A DNA stretch of 64,000 nt, from positions 62,001 through 126,000 of the forward strand of contig CAVZFB010000047.1 of the NCBI GenBank assembly GCA_963774345.1, read 5' to 3'. Below, piece by piece: positions 35,702 through 45,702 of this stretch (position 1 is the first letter of the stretch; every line of letters starts with the position of its first letter). This stretch comes from AP-15 sp963774345. Lineage in GTDB: Bacteria; Pseudomonadota; Alphaproteobacteria; ATCC43930; CGMCC-115725. The position numbers and the translations under genes were made by a program. A model generated the notes under the pieces. The model searched no databases. It saw nothing but the letters and a program-made list of their open reading frames with translations, and was not told the DNA's origin.

Positions 35702-35902
35702 TGTTTATAACCCATTGATTCGACGTACATTTCCAATGGAATGGTTAATTTTTTTGGGAGCAAACCGATCGCTCATCATCCGAGGCATTGTCGCACAATC
35801 GTCACAGTCGCCTGTGAACAAATTGCCACCGCCGATCGATAGACAACAAGATACAATAGTTTCCTCAACTTAACATCGAATTGCAACACATGTAGCATTC
35901 GC

Positions 35903-36663
35903 TCATCGGGCGAACCTCGCTATTCGAGCAGTCGGGGGGCGCTGCGGCTGCGCCCAGCCCAGATGCTGTCCGCCGTCAAGCGCGATCATCTGCCCGGTCA
36001 TCGCGGGCGCCGACAGGATAAAGCGCAACGCCGCCACGATCTCCAGTGGGCCGGTGCCGCGGCCGAGCGGCATCATCGCGCGCTGGCTAGCGAATTGCTC
36101 GGGGCTCTGCCGCGGGCTCGGCAAGGTCGGGCCTGGCCCGATGCCGTTGACCCGAATGCGCGGCGCCAGCGCCAACGCCATCGTCTGCGTCAAAGCCCAC
36201 AACCCCGCTTTCGACAGCGTATAGGAGACGAAATATGGGGTCAGCGACCACACCCGCTCGTCCAGCATGTTGACGACGACCCCGCCCGCCTCCGCCGGCA
36301 GCCGCGCCGCGAAATCCTGGATCAGCACGAACGGCGCCCGCAGATTGACCGCGAGATGCAGATCCCAGCTTTCCCGGGTCGTCGTTGCGACGGTGTCGTC
36401 GCCGAAGACCCCGGCGTTGTTGACCAGGCAACGCCGATCGGCCCGAATGCGCGCTCGGCCTGCGGCAGCAAGCGGCGCACCGCGTCCTCGTCGGCGAGAT
36501 CGGCGCCGAGCGCCAGCGCTGTCGCCGCCCCCGCGCCCGGATGGCTCTCGACCACTGCCTCTGCCGCTTTGCGCGAGCGGTGATAGTGAACGGCGACGGC
36601 GAACCCGTCCTCGGCCAGCGCCAGCGCCAGCGCGCGGCCGATACGCCGCCCGCCGCCGGTCAC
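35903..36663 (-). CDS. Short-chain dehydrogenase/reductase, reading frame broken
   Basis: The N-terminal piece has the nucleotide motif TGGGRRIGRALALALAEDGF, typical of the pteridine/FolM-like SDR branch with Arg residues for NADPH. After a frame change near 36430 the NNAG motif (LVNNAGVFG) follows, then the catalytic YTLSK and a final MTGQMIALDGGQHLGW. About 260 residues are reconstructed. The true start is probably upstream of 36663 (AALV precedes the first Gly motif), but no good start codon is visible. A folate/pterin substrate is possible but not shown. Confidence 0.78.
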
Positions 36664-36726
36664 CAGCGCCGCCTTTGGAATGGGCGGAGCCGGCAGCGCT
36701 CCGGTCAGCTCGTCGCCGGCTCGGCG

Positions 36727-38941
36727 TCAGCGGCGGAGGGCACGGCGTTCCTTGCGCGCTCGTATCTTGGCGCGTGTCACCTCGCGCGCCGAGACGCCGG
36801 CGCGCCCCGCGATCGAACGGCCGCGCGTGCCGTCCGACCGCCTCGCCCAGGATCCGGCCGCGCCCGCCGGCGCTACCGGGAGCCCGAGATCGGCCTGTTC
36901 GAGCCGGCGGATCTCGTCGCGCAGCCGCGCCGCCTCCTCGAATTCGAGGTCGGCGGCGGCGTCGCGCATGCGCTTTTCCAGATCGGCGATCACCGTTTTC
37001 AGATCCGCGCCTTGGTAATGCGCCGCCTCGCCCTCCGACAGGCCAACGGTCACATGATCGCGCTCATAGACGCTTTCGAGAATGTCGGCGATGCCGCGCC
37101 GCACGCTCTCGGGCGTGATCCCGTGCGCGGCGTTGTAGGCCTGCTGCTTCTCGCGCCGGCGGTTGGTTTCCTCGATCGCCGCCTTGAGGCTGTCGGTCAT
37201 CCGGTCGGCGTAAAGAATGGCCCGGCCGTCGATATGCCGCGCCGCCCGGCCGATCGTCTGGATCAGCGAGGTGCGCGAGCGCAGATAGCCCTCCTTGTCG
37301 GCGTCGAGCACGCCGACCATCGCGCATTCCGGAATATCGAGCCCTTCGCGCAACAGGTTGATGCCGATCAGCACGTCGAACACGCCGAGCCGCAGATCGC
37401 GGATGATCTCGATCCGCTCCAAGGTGTCGACATCGGAGTGCATGTAGCGCACCCGCAACCCGGCCTCGTGCAGGTACTCGGTCAGCGCCTCGGCCATCTT
37501 CTTGGTCAACGTCGTGACCAGCACGCGGTGGCCTTTCGGCCGCCTCCTCGCGGCATTCGGCCATCAGATCGTCGACCTGGGTGTCGACCGGGCGGATGAT
37601 GCAGGGCGGGTCGACCAGGCCGGTCGGCCGCACGATCTGCTCGACAAAGACGCCGCCGGCGCGATTCATCTCCCACGGCCCGGGCGTCGCCGAGACGAAC
37701 ACCGTCTGGCCGCGCATTGCCTCCCACTCCTCGAATTTGAGCGGTCGGTTGTCGGTGCAGGACGGCAGCCGGAAGCCGTATTCGGCCAGGGTCGTCTTGC
37801 GCATCCAGTCGCCGCGGAACATGCCGCCCAGTTGCGGCACCGTGACGTGGCTTTCGTCGACAAAGACCAGCGCGTCGCGCGGCATGTATTCGAAAAAGGT
37901 CGGCGGCGGTTCGCCCGGCTTGCGCCCGGTCAGATAGCGCGAATAGTTCTCGATGCCGGCGCAGCTGCCGGTCGCGTCGATCATTTCGAGGTCGTAGGTG
38001 GTCCGCTGTTCGAGCCGCTGCGCCTCCAGCAGCTTGCCCTCGGCGAACAATTCTTCGAGGCGGATCTTGAGGTCGCGCTTGATCTGCTCGATCGCCTGCA
38101 ACAGGGTCGGGCGCGGCGTAACGTAGTGGCTGTTGGCGTAGACCTTGATCGATTGCAATGCCGCGGTCTTTTCGCCGGTCAGCGGGTCGATCTCGTGGAT
38201 CGCCTCGATCTCGTCGCCGAACAGGGATAGCCGCCAGGCGCGGTCCTCGTAGTGCGCCGGGAAAATTTCGATCGTGTCGCCGCGCACGCGAAACGCGCCG
38301 CGCACGAAATTGTGGTCGTTGCGCCGGTACTGCAATTCGACGAATCGGGCCAGCAGCTGGGTGCGGTTGACCCGGTCGCCCTTGGCCAGGGACAGGATCA
38401 TCTGCGAATAGGTCTCGACCGAGCCGATGCCGTAGATGCACGAAACCGAGGCGACGACGATGACGTCGCGCCGCTCCAGGATCGCCCGCGTCGCCGAATG
38501 GCGCATCCGGTCGATCTCCTCGTTCAGCGACGATTCCTTTTCGACATAAGTGTCGGTGCGCGGGACATACGCCTCGGGCTGGTAGTAGTCGTAATAGGAG
38601 ACAAAGTATTCGACCGCGTTGTCCGGGAAAAAGCTCTTCATCTCGCCGTAGAGCTGCGCGGCCAGGGTCTTGTTCGGGGCAAGGATGATCGCCGGGCGGC
38701 CGGTGCGGGCAATGACATGCGCCATCGTAAACGTCTTGCCCGAGCCGGTGACGCCGAGCAGCACCTGATCGCGCTCCTCGCGGGCGAGCCCGTCGCACAA
38801 TTCGTCGATCGCCTCCGGCTGGTCGCCGGCCGGGCGGAATTCGGATGAGAGCGCGAACGGCTTGCCGACATCGCTATGCGGGCGTTCGGCGACAAGAAGC
38901 GGGAGCATCGTCACCAAATTTAGGACGTCGGACGAGTTCAT
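36727..38941 (-). CDS. uvrB: Excinuclease ABC subunit B, one frame error
   Basis: UvrB is the damage-verifying helicase of nucleotide excision repair. Walker A is LLGVTGSGKTFTMA, the beta-hairpin region is YYDYYQPEAYVP, helicase motifs include VDESH and INLLREGLD, and the UvrC-binding UVR motif is near the C-terminus (LEKRMRDAAADLEFEEAARL). One extra base near 37540 breaks the frame between EEAA and KGHRV; the length leaves remainder one, fitting a single insertion. Start taken at 38941; 38950 is possible. It is downstream of the receiver-cyclase gene, with 34 bases between. Confidence 0.92.
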
Positions 38942-38975
38942 GCCACCCACCGCAATTCTGGTCGATCCCGGGCGC

Positions 38976-40133
38976 TTACGACAGCTCGCCGGCGGCGGTC
39001 GAGACCAGACCGCACACGTTCGAAACCGCGACCGGACGGCTCAGTCCCTTTAAGGCAAGATCGCCTAGCGACTCGAACTCGGCAACCTTGTCGATCGCGC
39101 CGGCAATGCGCCGGGTCACCAGAATCTGCCCATCCCGCGCCTCGTCGCACAGTCTCGCCGCAAGGTTGGTCACAGTGCCGATGGCGCTGTAGTCGAAACG
39201 GTCCGCGAACCCTATCCGGCCGAGGGTGGCGTAGCCTTGGGCAATGCCGACGCCAAAGCCGATTTCGTGCCCGCGGGCGGCCCAAGAGCGGGCGAGCGCC
39301 GTGACCGCTTCGCGCATCGCGACCGCAAGGCGCACGGCGCGTAGTGCCGGATCGGGACATGGCACCGGATCGTTGAAAAAGACGATCAGACCGTCGCCGG
39401 CAAAACGGTCGAGGGTGCCCTCGTAATGATGGATCAGCGGTCCCAACGCGTCGTGATACTCGCCGAGCACCGCCATCACGTCCTCCGGCTCGGCCGTTTC
39501 GGCAAAGGCGGTGAAGCCGCGCATGTCGCAGAACAGCACGACAATATCGCGCCGGTGATGATCGAGGATCGTCTCGCCGCCCGACGAGACGATGGTTTCC
39601 GCGATCTGCGGCGCCAGAAACCGCTTCAGCCTGCCGATCCGCTCGATTTCGTCGACCTGCGCTGCGACCCGTTCCTCCAAGGTCCGGTTCAACCCAGCGA
39701 GCTCGGCCGCCTGCTCCTCCAGATGGCGCGCCTGCGTTTGGACCGTGTCATGCAACGCCTTGATCCGCAGCATCGCCCGCACCCGCGCCGAGAGTGCTGC
39801 ATGGTCGACCGGCTTGGTCAGGTAATCGTCGCCGCCGCTTTCCAGCCCGGCGATGACGTCCGAAGCATCGGCTTTGGCCGTGACGAGGATCACCGGGATA
39901 AACGGCAGCGATGTGTCGCTCTTCAGCTGCTTGATGGTTTCGATGCCGTCGAGCTTCGGCATCATGATGTCGAGCAATACCAGATCGGGCCGAAGCTCCC
40001 GGACCTTTTCCAGCGCTTCGACGCCGTCGCCGGCAGTGACGACCTCATAGCCCTGCCTTTCGAGCCGCATCTGCAGGACCTCGACATTGTCGGGCACGTC
40101 GTCGACGACCAGGATGCGAGCCGGCTCGCGCAC
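38976..40133 (-). CDS. Response regulator fused to class III adenylate/guanylate cyclase
   Basis: A 385-residue output protein. Residues 5-120 are a receiver with phospho-acceptor Asp55 in LVLLDIMMPKLDG and Lys in LTKPVDH. A coiled-coil linker follows (LEEQAAELAGLNRTLEERVA). The cyclase domain has LFCDMRGFT and FAGDGLIVFF, with the two metal-binding aspartates. The start is GTG at 40133, because the preceding gene ends at 40138. It probably turns phosphorylation by the neighbouring kinases into cAMP or cGMP. Alphaproteobacterial homologues are widespread in such kinase clusters. Confidence 0.9.
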   Translation of the reverse strand: MREPARILVVDDVPDNVEVLQMRLERQGYEVVTAGDGVEALEKVRELRPDLVLLDIMMPKLDGIETIKQLKSDTSLPFIPVILVTAKADASDVIAGLESGGDDYLTKPVDHAALSARVRAMLRIKALHDTVQTQARHLEEQAAELAGLNRTLEERVAAQVDEIERIGRLKRFLAPQIAETIVSSGGETILDHHRRDIVVLFCDMRGFTAFAETAEPEDVMAVLGEYHDALGPLIHHYEGTLDRFAGDGLIVFFNDPVPCPDPALRAVRLAVAMREAVTALARSWAARGHEIGFGVGIAQGYATLGRIGFADRFDYSAIGTVTNLAARLCDEARDGQILVTRRIAGAIDKVAEFESLGDLALKGLSRPVAVSNVCGLVSTAAGELS

Positions 40134-40137
40134 TTCG

Positions 40138-40512
40138 TTACCCCGCGTCGGGCAGGAATTCGCGGATCGTGGCGAGCAATTGGCGCGGGCTGAAGGGTTT
40201 GGCGACATAGCCGTCGCAGCCGGCGGCGCGCGTCTTGGCCTCGTCGCCGGAGAGCGCGTAGGAGGTCACCGCGATGATCGGCACAGCAGCCAGTTCGGGG
40301 ACCGCGCGGATGCGGCGGGTCGCTTCGTAGCCATCGATGACCGGCAGCTGAATATCCATCAGGATCAAATCTGGCCGCTCGCTTTGCGCTAACGCCACAC
40401 CCTCGGCACCGTCCACCGCCTCGATCAGTTCGTAACCGACGCTCGACAAAAGATCGCGGATGATCTTGCGATTGTCCTCGGTGTCTTCGACGACCAGGAT
40501 GCGCTTGGTCAT
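40138..40512 (-). CDS. DivK-like single-domain response regulator
   Basis: A 124-residue stand-alone receiver with phospho-acceptor Asp53 in LILMDIQLPVIDGYEA and Lys in GYVAKPF. No output domain exists, so it acts through other proteins, like DivK or CheY. The start overlaps the stop of the kinase upstream (40509-40512), and five bases separate its stop from the cyclase start. A truncated paralogue with 33 of 34 identical leading residues lies at 46823-46930. Confidence 0.93.
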   Translation of the reverse strand: MTKRILVVEDTEDNRKIIRDLLSSVGYELIEAVDGAEGVALAQSERPDLILMDIQLPVIDGYEATRRIRAVPELAAVPIIAVTSYALSGDEAKTRAAGCDGYVAKPFSPRQLLATIREFLPDAG

Positions 40513-42039
40513 TCGGCAGCCTCCATCATCGCTTCGACCTGGACCGGCAGCACGACGCGAAAGGTCGAACCCCGGCCGAGCATCGAATCAACCGAGATCA
40601 TGCCACCCTGCATCTCGATCATGCGCTTGGAGATGGCCAAGCCGAGGCCGGTGCCGCCCTGCTTGCGCGTGTTGCTGTTGTCGATCTGCTGGAACTCGCC
40701 AAAAATCCGATCCTGATCAGCCTCGGCAATGCCCGGCCCGGAGTCGCGCACGGTCACCACGAAATGACCATCGGCGGCGCCGGCGGCGATCTCGACTTCG
40801 CCCTCGTCGGTGAATTTGATCGCATTGCCGACGAGGTTCAACAGCACCTGCGACACGCGGCGTGCGTCGCCATGCGCCGTCGGCAGGCCAGGTTGCACGG
40901 TAGAGACGAATTTGAGCCGCTTTGCCGCGGCGAGCGGCTCGGTCGCGGCGACCACCGAGTTCGACTACCTCGGACAGGCTGTAATCCTCGATCGTCAAGG
41001 TCAGTTGCCCGGCCTCGATCTTGGCGAGGTCGAGCACGTCGTTGATCAGCGCCAACAGGTGCCTGCCGTTGTTCTGGATGCGCTCGAGCACGCCTTTCGG
41101 CCGCTCCGGCAGCTCGCCGTAAATGCCGTCGACCAGCAACTCGGCGTAGCCGAGGACCGCGTTCAGCGGGGTCCGCAGCTCGTGGCTCATGTTGGCCAGA
41201 AACGCCGATTTGTGCTGGCTGACCTCTTCGAGCTCGCTATAGAGACGTCCGAGCCGCTCGGTTGTCCGGTTGATGTTGGCCGCCAGCGCGCCCAGCTCGT
41301 CTCGATTGCCGACCGTGACGCGCTGGGTGAAGTCGCCGGCCGCGATCGCGTTGAGCCTCCTGTCGATTTCGCGGATCGGCCCAAGCAGAGACCACGAGAT
41401 CGTGCGGCCGAGGATCAGCGCCAGGGCAATGGCGCCGAGGGCGAAAGCGACGACGATGATTTGCGAGGTACGGTAGGCCTCGCCGCTCGCCTCGATGTCC
41501 GCTACGACATCGGACTCGGCCTTGTTGACCAATTCGTTGGTCAGCCGTTCGAGCCGGTCCGCCAGCGGCCGCGCCTCCTTCAGCTGCGCTTCCCGCGCCT
41601 CCACGACATGCCCGCCGCGGATCAGCTCGACGACCCGCGTCGCAACGGCGATGAATCGGTCGTATTCCTGCCGCACTTTACGCAGCAGCTCGAGCTCGTC
41701 CTTGGCGACGAATTGCAGCCGCTCGAGATCATATCCGAACTGGCTCAATTGGCGCAGAGCGCTGTCCAAAGTGCTCTCGTCCGAGACCAACAACGCCGAA
41801 GAGATGCTGTAGAGCTGGCTCGTGGTGTCGTGCTGGACCTGGCGGTAGGCGGCAATCTTGCGCTCGCTGTTGATCAGCTCTTCGGTGTGCCGGTTGACCC
41901 TGCTGAGCTCGTACAACCCACAGGCGCCGAGCGCGATCAACAGCGCCACGATGGCGAGAAACGCCGCCAGCAGCTTTGTCTGGACACGCCACGGCAGGCG
42001 CGCGACCGGGCGGACAAGGAGGGAGTTGAGCGATATCAT
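40509..42039 (-). CDS. Membrane sensor histidine kinase, one frame error
   Basis: TM1 is about 20-45; a helical periplasmic sensor of about 145 residues resembles four-helix-bundle (4HB) sensors; TM2 is about 193-212, followed by HAMP. The acceptor histidine is in LANMSHELRTPLNAVLGYAE, with ATPase motifs NLVGNAIKF and GGTGLGLAISKRM. One extra base near 40962 breaks the frame between SEVVEL and VVAATEP; the length leaves remainder one. The kinase core is a close paralogue of the giant GAF kinase. The start overlaps the SCO1 stop by four bases. Confidence 0.9.
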
Positions 42040-42623
42040 TCCTTGTCCACGAGGCTTAGCAGATCGTGCCGGAACTCATCGGGATTGAAGCGCCAGCCGA
42101 TATATTGCACGCGCATCTGGCCGTCGGCATCGACGAGCGTGGTGAGCTGAGTGTGATCGACCGAGCCGTCTTCCTTCTTAGCGAAAAATACCCCATAGCG
42201 GCGCGTCACGTCACGGATCGCTGCAGGCGAGCCGGTAAGAAACATCCATCCGTTGGGCTTGGCGCCCCATGATTGGGCGTAGTCCTTCAATATCGCGGGC
42301 GTGTCGTGCTCGGGATCGAGTGTGATCGAAACGAAGGCGATTTTGGCGCCGAACGCGGCTCCCAGCGCGTTCTGGACCTCGACCATCTTCTGCGTCACCA
42401 GCGGGCAGATATCGGGGCACCCGGTATAGATGAAAGTCACCGCCAAGACCTTGCCACGCAAATCGGCGAGCGCGACCGACCTGCCGTCCTGCGAGGTCAG
42501 GGTGAAGGACGGCGCCGGCCCGATCACCGGCAGCCGCTGGTCGCCGCCAGCGTCATGTGCCAGCGCCAGAGCCGGAAATATCACTGCCGCGAACGCGAGG
42601 AGAAGCGCCGCGCGTCTGCTCAT
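42036..42623 (-). CDS. SCO1/SenC-family thioredoxin-like copper protein
   Basis: A 195-residue exported protein. The signal peptide is about 1-22 (ALLLAFAAVIFPALALA). The thioredoxin fold has the copper/thiol motif YTGCPDICPLV (CxxxC) and the third ligand in GSVDHTQLTTL. SCO proteins load copper into cytochrome c oxidase or act as thiol reductases. No oxidase genes are near. Instead it overlaps the last solute-binding protein gene (ATGA) and the kinase gene (ATGA), so it is an integral part of this signalling block. Confidence 0.92.
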   Translation of the reverse strand: MSRRAALLLAFAAVIFPALALAHDAGGDQRLPVIGPAPSFTLTSQDGRSVALADLRGKVLAVTFIYTGCPDICPLVTQKMVEVQNALGAAFGAKIAFVSITLDPEHDTPAILKDYAQSWGAKPNGWMFLTGSPAAIRDVTRRYGVFFAKKEDGSVDHTQLTTLVDADGQMRVQYIGWRFNPDEFRHDLLSLVDKE

Positions 42624-43612
42624 GTTTTCAGCTCGCGTTTTAGCTCGTTCAAGAAGCGCCAGTCAGTGCCCTCGGCGATTATCGTCTGCGGGCTCGATTT
42701 AATCATTCCTGCCTCGTGCAGGCGCAGGGCGTAGAACCGGATTGTGTCCTCGGCATCGTATTCGCGCCATCTGTCGTAAGGTAACTCCTTGAGCGTTTGG
42801 TACGCATAGTCGTAGCGCGGGGTCAGCCCGCTATCGACCATGCGTCGCGCAGCGCGGGCCGGGTCGGTGACGCAGAGGTCGGTGGCCTTGAGGACCGCGC
42901 GCAACACACGCTTGGTCGCAACCGGATATTTGCGGACGTAGTCGCGGTCGCCCAACAACATGCAGCAGAAATATTGCGACCAGGGGCGATCCACCGCGAT
43001 GCTGAAGATCACGTGGCCGATGTTTCGGGCGCGCAGATCCTGGGGCTCCGGCGGGAAGCCCAGGAAAGCATCGATCTTGCCTTCTACGAATAGTTCCAGC
43101 GGCTTGACCGACGGGTCGGTGACCCAGCGGATGTCCTTGTCGGGATCGAGCCCGACCTGCGCAACCATCAACCTGAGCAGCGCCGCCGGGGCGATCTCGA
43201 AACCAACGGTCTTGCCCTTCAGATTTGCAATCGTGCGAACATCATTCCCCGCAAACAATTCGAAGCAGCCGACATGTACGCCCGCCAGCACAGTGATCGG
43301 CTTCCCGGCGTCAATCCCGGGAGCAAACAACACCGGAAAATCCAGAGCGAAATCGACCTTGCGCTGCGCAATCGCAGTAGAGAGATCGTCCGTAGACGTA
43401 TCCACATAGCGGACATCGGTAAAGCCTTCGGCTCGGAGCAGCTCCTCGGCGAGCTCCAGTGGCGCCTCGCAGATCGCAAGGTCCTTGGAGATACGCACTG
43501 TCGTCGTTTCGAGCGGGGCTTCGGCGGCCGGCGTCGACGGAGCGCGCACAAGGCCGGCGGTGCCAGCCAGTGAGAGATTAGTTAAAAAGCGGCGTCGGGT
43601 TTGCGCCATCAT
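42620..43612 (-). CDS. NMT1/THI5-like solute-binding protein, paralogue 1
   Basis: A 330-residue exported protein with a Tat-type leader (TRRRFLTNLSLAGTAGL). The fold is the NrtA/SsuA/THI5-like periplasmic-binding type, with LPYDRWREYDAEDTIRFYAL near the C-terminus. Five cysteines are present and shared with the three paralogues: Cys48 (ICEAP), Cys116 (GCFELF), Cys216-217 (FCCM) and Cys247 (DLC). GGAGG precedes the ATG; the stop overlaps SCO1. No ABC permease or ATPase gene is adjacent. Ligand unknown. Confidence 0.88.
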   Translation of the reverse strand: MMAQTRRRFLTNLSLAGTAGLVRAPSTPAAEAPLETTTVRISKDLAICEAPLELAEELLRAEGFTDVRYVDTSTDDLSTAIAQRKVDFALDFPVLFAPGIDAGKPITVLAGVHVGCFELFAGNDVRTIANLKGKTVGFEIAPAALLRLMVAQVGLDPDKDIRWVTDPSVKPLELFVEGKIDAFLGFPPEPQDLRARNIGHVIFSIAVDRPWSQYFCCMLLGDRDYVRKYPVATKRVLRAVLKATDLCVTDPARAARRMVDSGLTPRYDYAYQTLKELPYDRWREYDAEDTIRFYALRLHEAGMIKSSPQTIIAEGTDWRFLNELKRELKT

Positions 43613-43636
43613 GATTGGACTCCTCCCCTTGCGGCC

Positions 43637-44644
43637 TTAAGCCTTCAGCTCACGTTTGAGCTCGTTCAAGAAGCGCCAATCTGTGCCATCGCCAATTATC
43701 CTCTGTGGGCTCGATTTAATCATTCCCGCCTCGTGCAGGCGCAGGGCGTAGAACCGGATCGTGTCCTCGGCATCGTATTCGCGCCATTTGTCGTAAGGTA
43801 ATTCCTTGAGCGTTTGGTAGGCATAATCGTAGCGCGGGGTCAGCCCGCTATCGACCATGCGACGCGCAGCGCGGGCCGGGTCGGTGACGCAGAGGTCGGT
43901 GGCCTTGAGGACGGCGCGCAACACGCGCTTGGTCGCAACCGGGTATTTGTCGACATAATCGCGATTCGTGGCCAGCATGCAGCAGAAATATTGCGACCAT
44001 GGCCGGTCGATAGCGCAGTTGACGACGACGTGCCCGATGTTTCGGGCGCGCAGATCCTGGGGCTCAGGCGGAAAGCCGAGGAAGGCGTCGATCTGGCCCT
44101 TCTCGTAGAGCGCCGTCGGCTTGACCAACGGGTTGATGGCCCAGTGAATATCGTGGGCCGGATCGAGCCCGACATAGGCTGCCATCGCCGCCGCGAAGAC
44201 GTGCTGGCTCGAGCCCAAGGCCTGCACGCCGACACTCTTGCCCTTCAGGTCGGCAATACTGCGGACGCTTTCGCCCCCGAACAATTCGAAGCAGCCGACA
44301 TGCACGCCCGACAGCACCCTGATGGGCATGCCGCGGTCGATCGCGATAGCGAGCGGCGCGGCATAGGTCACGGTGAAATCGGCATTGCCGCGCGCGATCG
44401 CCTCGGCTGCGGGGGCCCCTGTCGCCGTCAAACCCACATAACGGACGTCGGTGAAGCCCTCATCCTGCAGAAGGTCCTCAGCGACGTACTGCGGCGCATT
44501 GCAGATCCCAGGAATCTTCGCAAAGCGCACCGTGGTGGTTTCCAGCGCCGGGCCGGCCCGACCGCTACGCGTTGGCAGCATAGCGGCGGTGCCGGCGAGC
44601 ACCGCGCCGCCCAGAAAACGGCGGCGGGTTTCCCCGATCTGCAC
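43637..44644 (-). CDS. NMT1/THI5-like solute-binding protein, paralogue 2
   Basis: A 335-residue Tat-type exported protein (ETRRRFLGGAVLAGTAAML). Its C-terminal 110 residues are almost identical to paralogue 1, including FYALRLHEAGMIKSSPQ, while the N-terminal domain differs. This suggests recent duplication or gene conversion of the 3' half. The five shared cysteines are present, with one more in VVNCAI. The GTG start at 44644 has AGGGAGG upstream. It is 23 bases downstream of paralogue 3. Confidence 0.88.
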   Translation of the reverse strand: MQIGETRRRFLGGAVLAGTAAMLPTRSGRAGPALETTTVRFAKIPGICNAPQYVAEDLLQDEGFTDVRYVGLTATGAPAAEAIARGNADFTVTYAAPLAIAIDRGMPIRVLSGVHVGCFELFGGESVRSIADLKGKSVGVQALGSSQHVFAAAMAAYVGLDPAHDIHWAINPLVKPTALYEKGQIDAFLGFPPEPQDLRARNIGHVVVNCAIDRPWSQYFCCMLATNRDYVDKYPVATKRVLRAVLKATDLCVTDPARAARRMVDSGLTPRYDYAYQTLKELPYDKWREYDAEDTIRFYALRLHEAGMIKSSPQRIIGDGTDWRFLNELKRELKA

Positions 44645-44667
44645 GTGGTTCCTCCCTGCTTCGGCGT

Positions 44668-45676
44668 TCACGCCTTTAGCTCGCGTTTGATCTCGTTCAG
44701 AAAACGCCAGTCGGTGCCGTTGGCGATGATCTTTTGCGGGCTCGATTTGATCATGCCGACCTCGTGCAGCCGCAGCGCATAGAACCGCATCGTGTCTTCG
44801 GCATCGTATTCGCGCCACTTGTCGAATGGCACCTCGCGAAGCGAGTTCGAACGCATAGTCGTAGCGCTCGGTAAAGCCGCCCTCGACGAGCCGATGTGCG
44901 ACGAGCGCCGGGTCGGCGGCGCAAACATCGGCAGCCTTGAGGATCGCGCGCAGCACCCGCTTGGTCGCGACCGGGTAATTGCGGACATACTCGCTGCGGC
45001 CGGCCAGCATGCAACAGAAATACTCCGACCACGGGTGGTCTACCGAGCTGTTCAGGACGACGCGGCCGATCTTACGGGCGCGTAGTTCCTGCGGGTCCGG
45101 TGGAAAGCCGAGGAAAGCGTCGATCTTTCCGTCGGTGAAAAGCTGCTTTGGCTTGACCGGCCCGCTGGAGACCCAGCGGATCTCCTGGCCGGGGTCGATG
45201 CCGACCTGGGCGGCGATCACCGACAGAAACAGGTGCTCCGGAGAACCCAAGGCCGGGACGCCGACGCTTCGGCCCCGCAGCTCTGTCAGGCTGTGGACGT
45301 CGTCATGCACAAACAACTCGAAGCAGCCGACGTGCACGCCGGCCAACGTCTTCATTGCGACGCTGCGATCGATCCCGGCGACTTGCACCGAGGCAAAGTT
45401 CAGGCCGAAATCGATCGCGCCGCGCTCGATCATATCCGGTGCGGTAGTTCCCGGCGGCATACGCACATAGCGAACATCGGTAAAGCCCTCGGAGCGCAGC
45501 AACTGCTCGGCGACGTCCTGGGGAGCAACGCAGATACTCTGCGCCTTCGGCAGGCGCACCGTAGTAATTTCAAGGGCGCCTTCAGCGGCCAGCGCGCCCG
45601 GCGCGTGGACGAGTTCGGCGGCGCCGGCCAATGAAAGCATCGTCAGAAAACGCCGTCGGTTCTGCGTGATCGACAC
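44668..45676 (-). CDS. NMT1/THI5-like solute-binding protein, paralogue 3, one frame error
   Basis: An exported protein of about 335 residues with leader NRRRFLTMLSLAGAAELVHA. One extra C near 44847 shifts the frame between DYAFE and SLREVPFDKWREY; the length leaves remainder one, matching a single insertion. All five shared cysteines are present (ICVAP, GCFELF, FCCM, DVC). The start is GTG at 45676 with GGAGG five bases upstream. It is the second of four tandem paralogues in transcription order. Confidence 0.84.
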
Positions 45677-45702
45677 TGGGCCTCCCCTTATTCCTTTGGC
45701 GC

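Larger units (their letters stand above)
35578..35902. other. AT-rich intergenic region with DnaA-box-like sites
   Basis: These 325 bases lie between the uvrC start and the SDR stop and are visibly AT-richer than the surrounding sequence. They contain an inverted pair of DnaA-box-like sites (35600-35622), a further box-like TGTGAACAA at 35813-35821, a 17-base palindrome (35685-35701) and T-runs such as TTAATTTTTTTGGG. No protein-coding gene is convincing here. The region should at least contain the uvrC promoter. Confidence 0.55.

Noticed and set aside
33422..38941. Loss of uvrB and uvrC as a real mutator genotype
   Set aside because: The breaks are single-base insertions with all catalytic motifs conserved on both sides. 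Simultaneous decay of uvrB, uvrC, moeA, mobB and moaD with no stop mutation is unlikely.
40900..41000. Programmed frameshift in the membrane kinase
   Set aside because: No slippery sequence with downstream stem is apparent, and the paralogous kinase core continues in frame at the same place.
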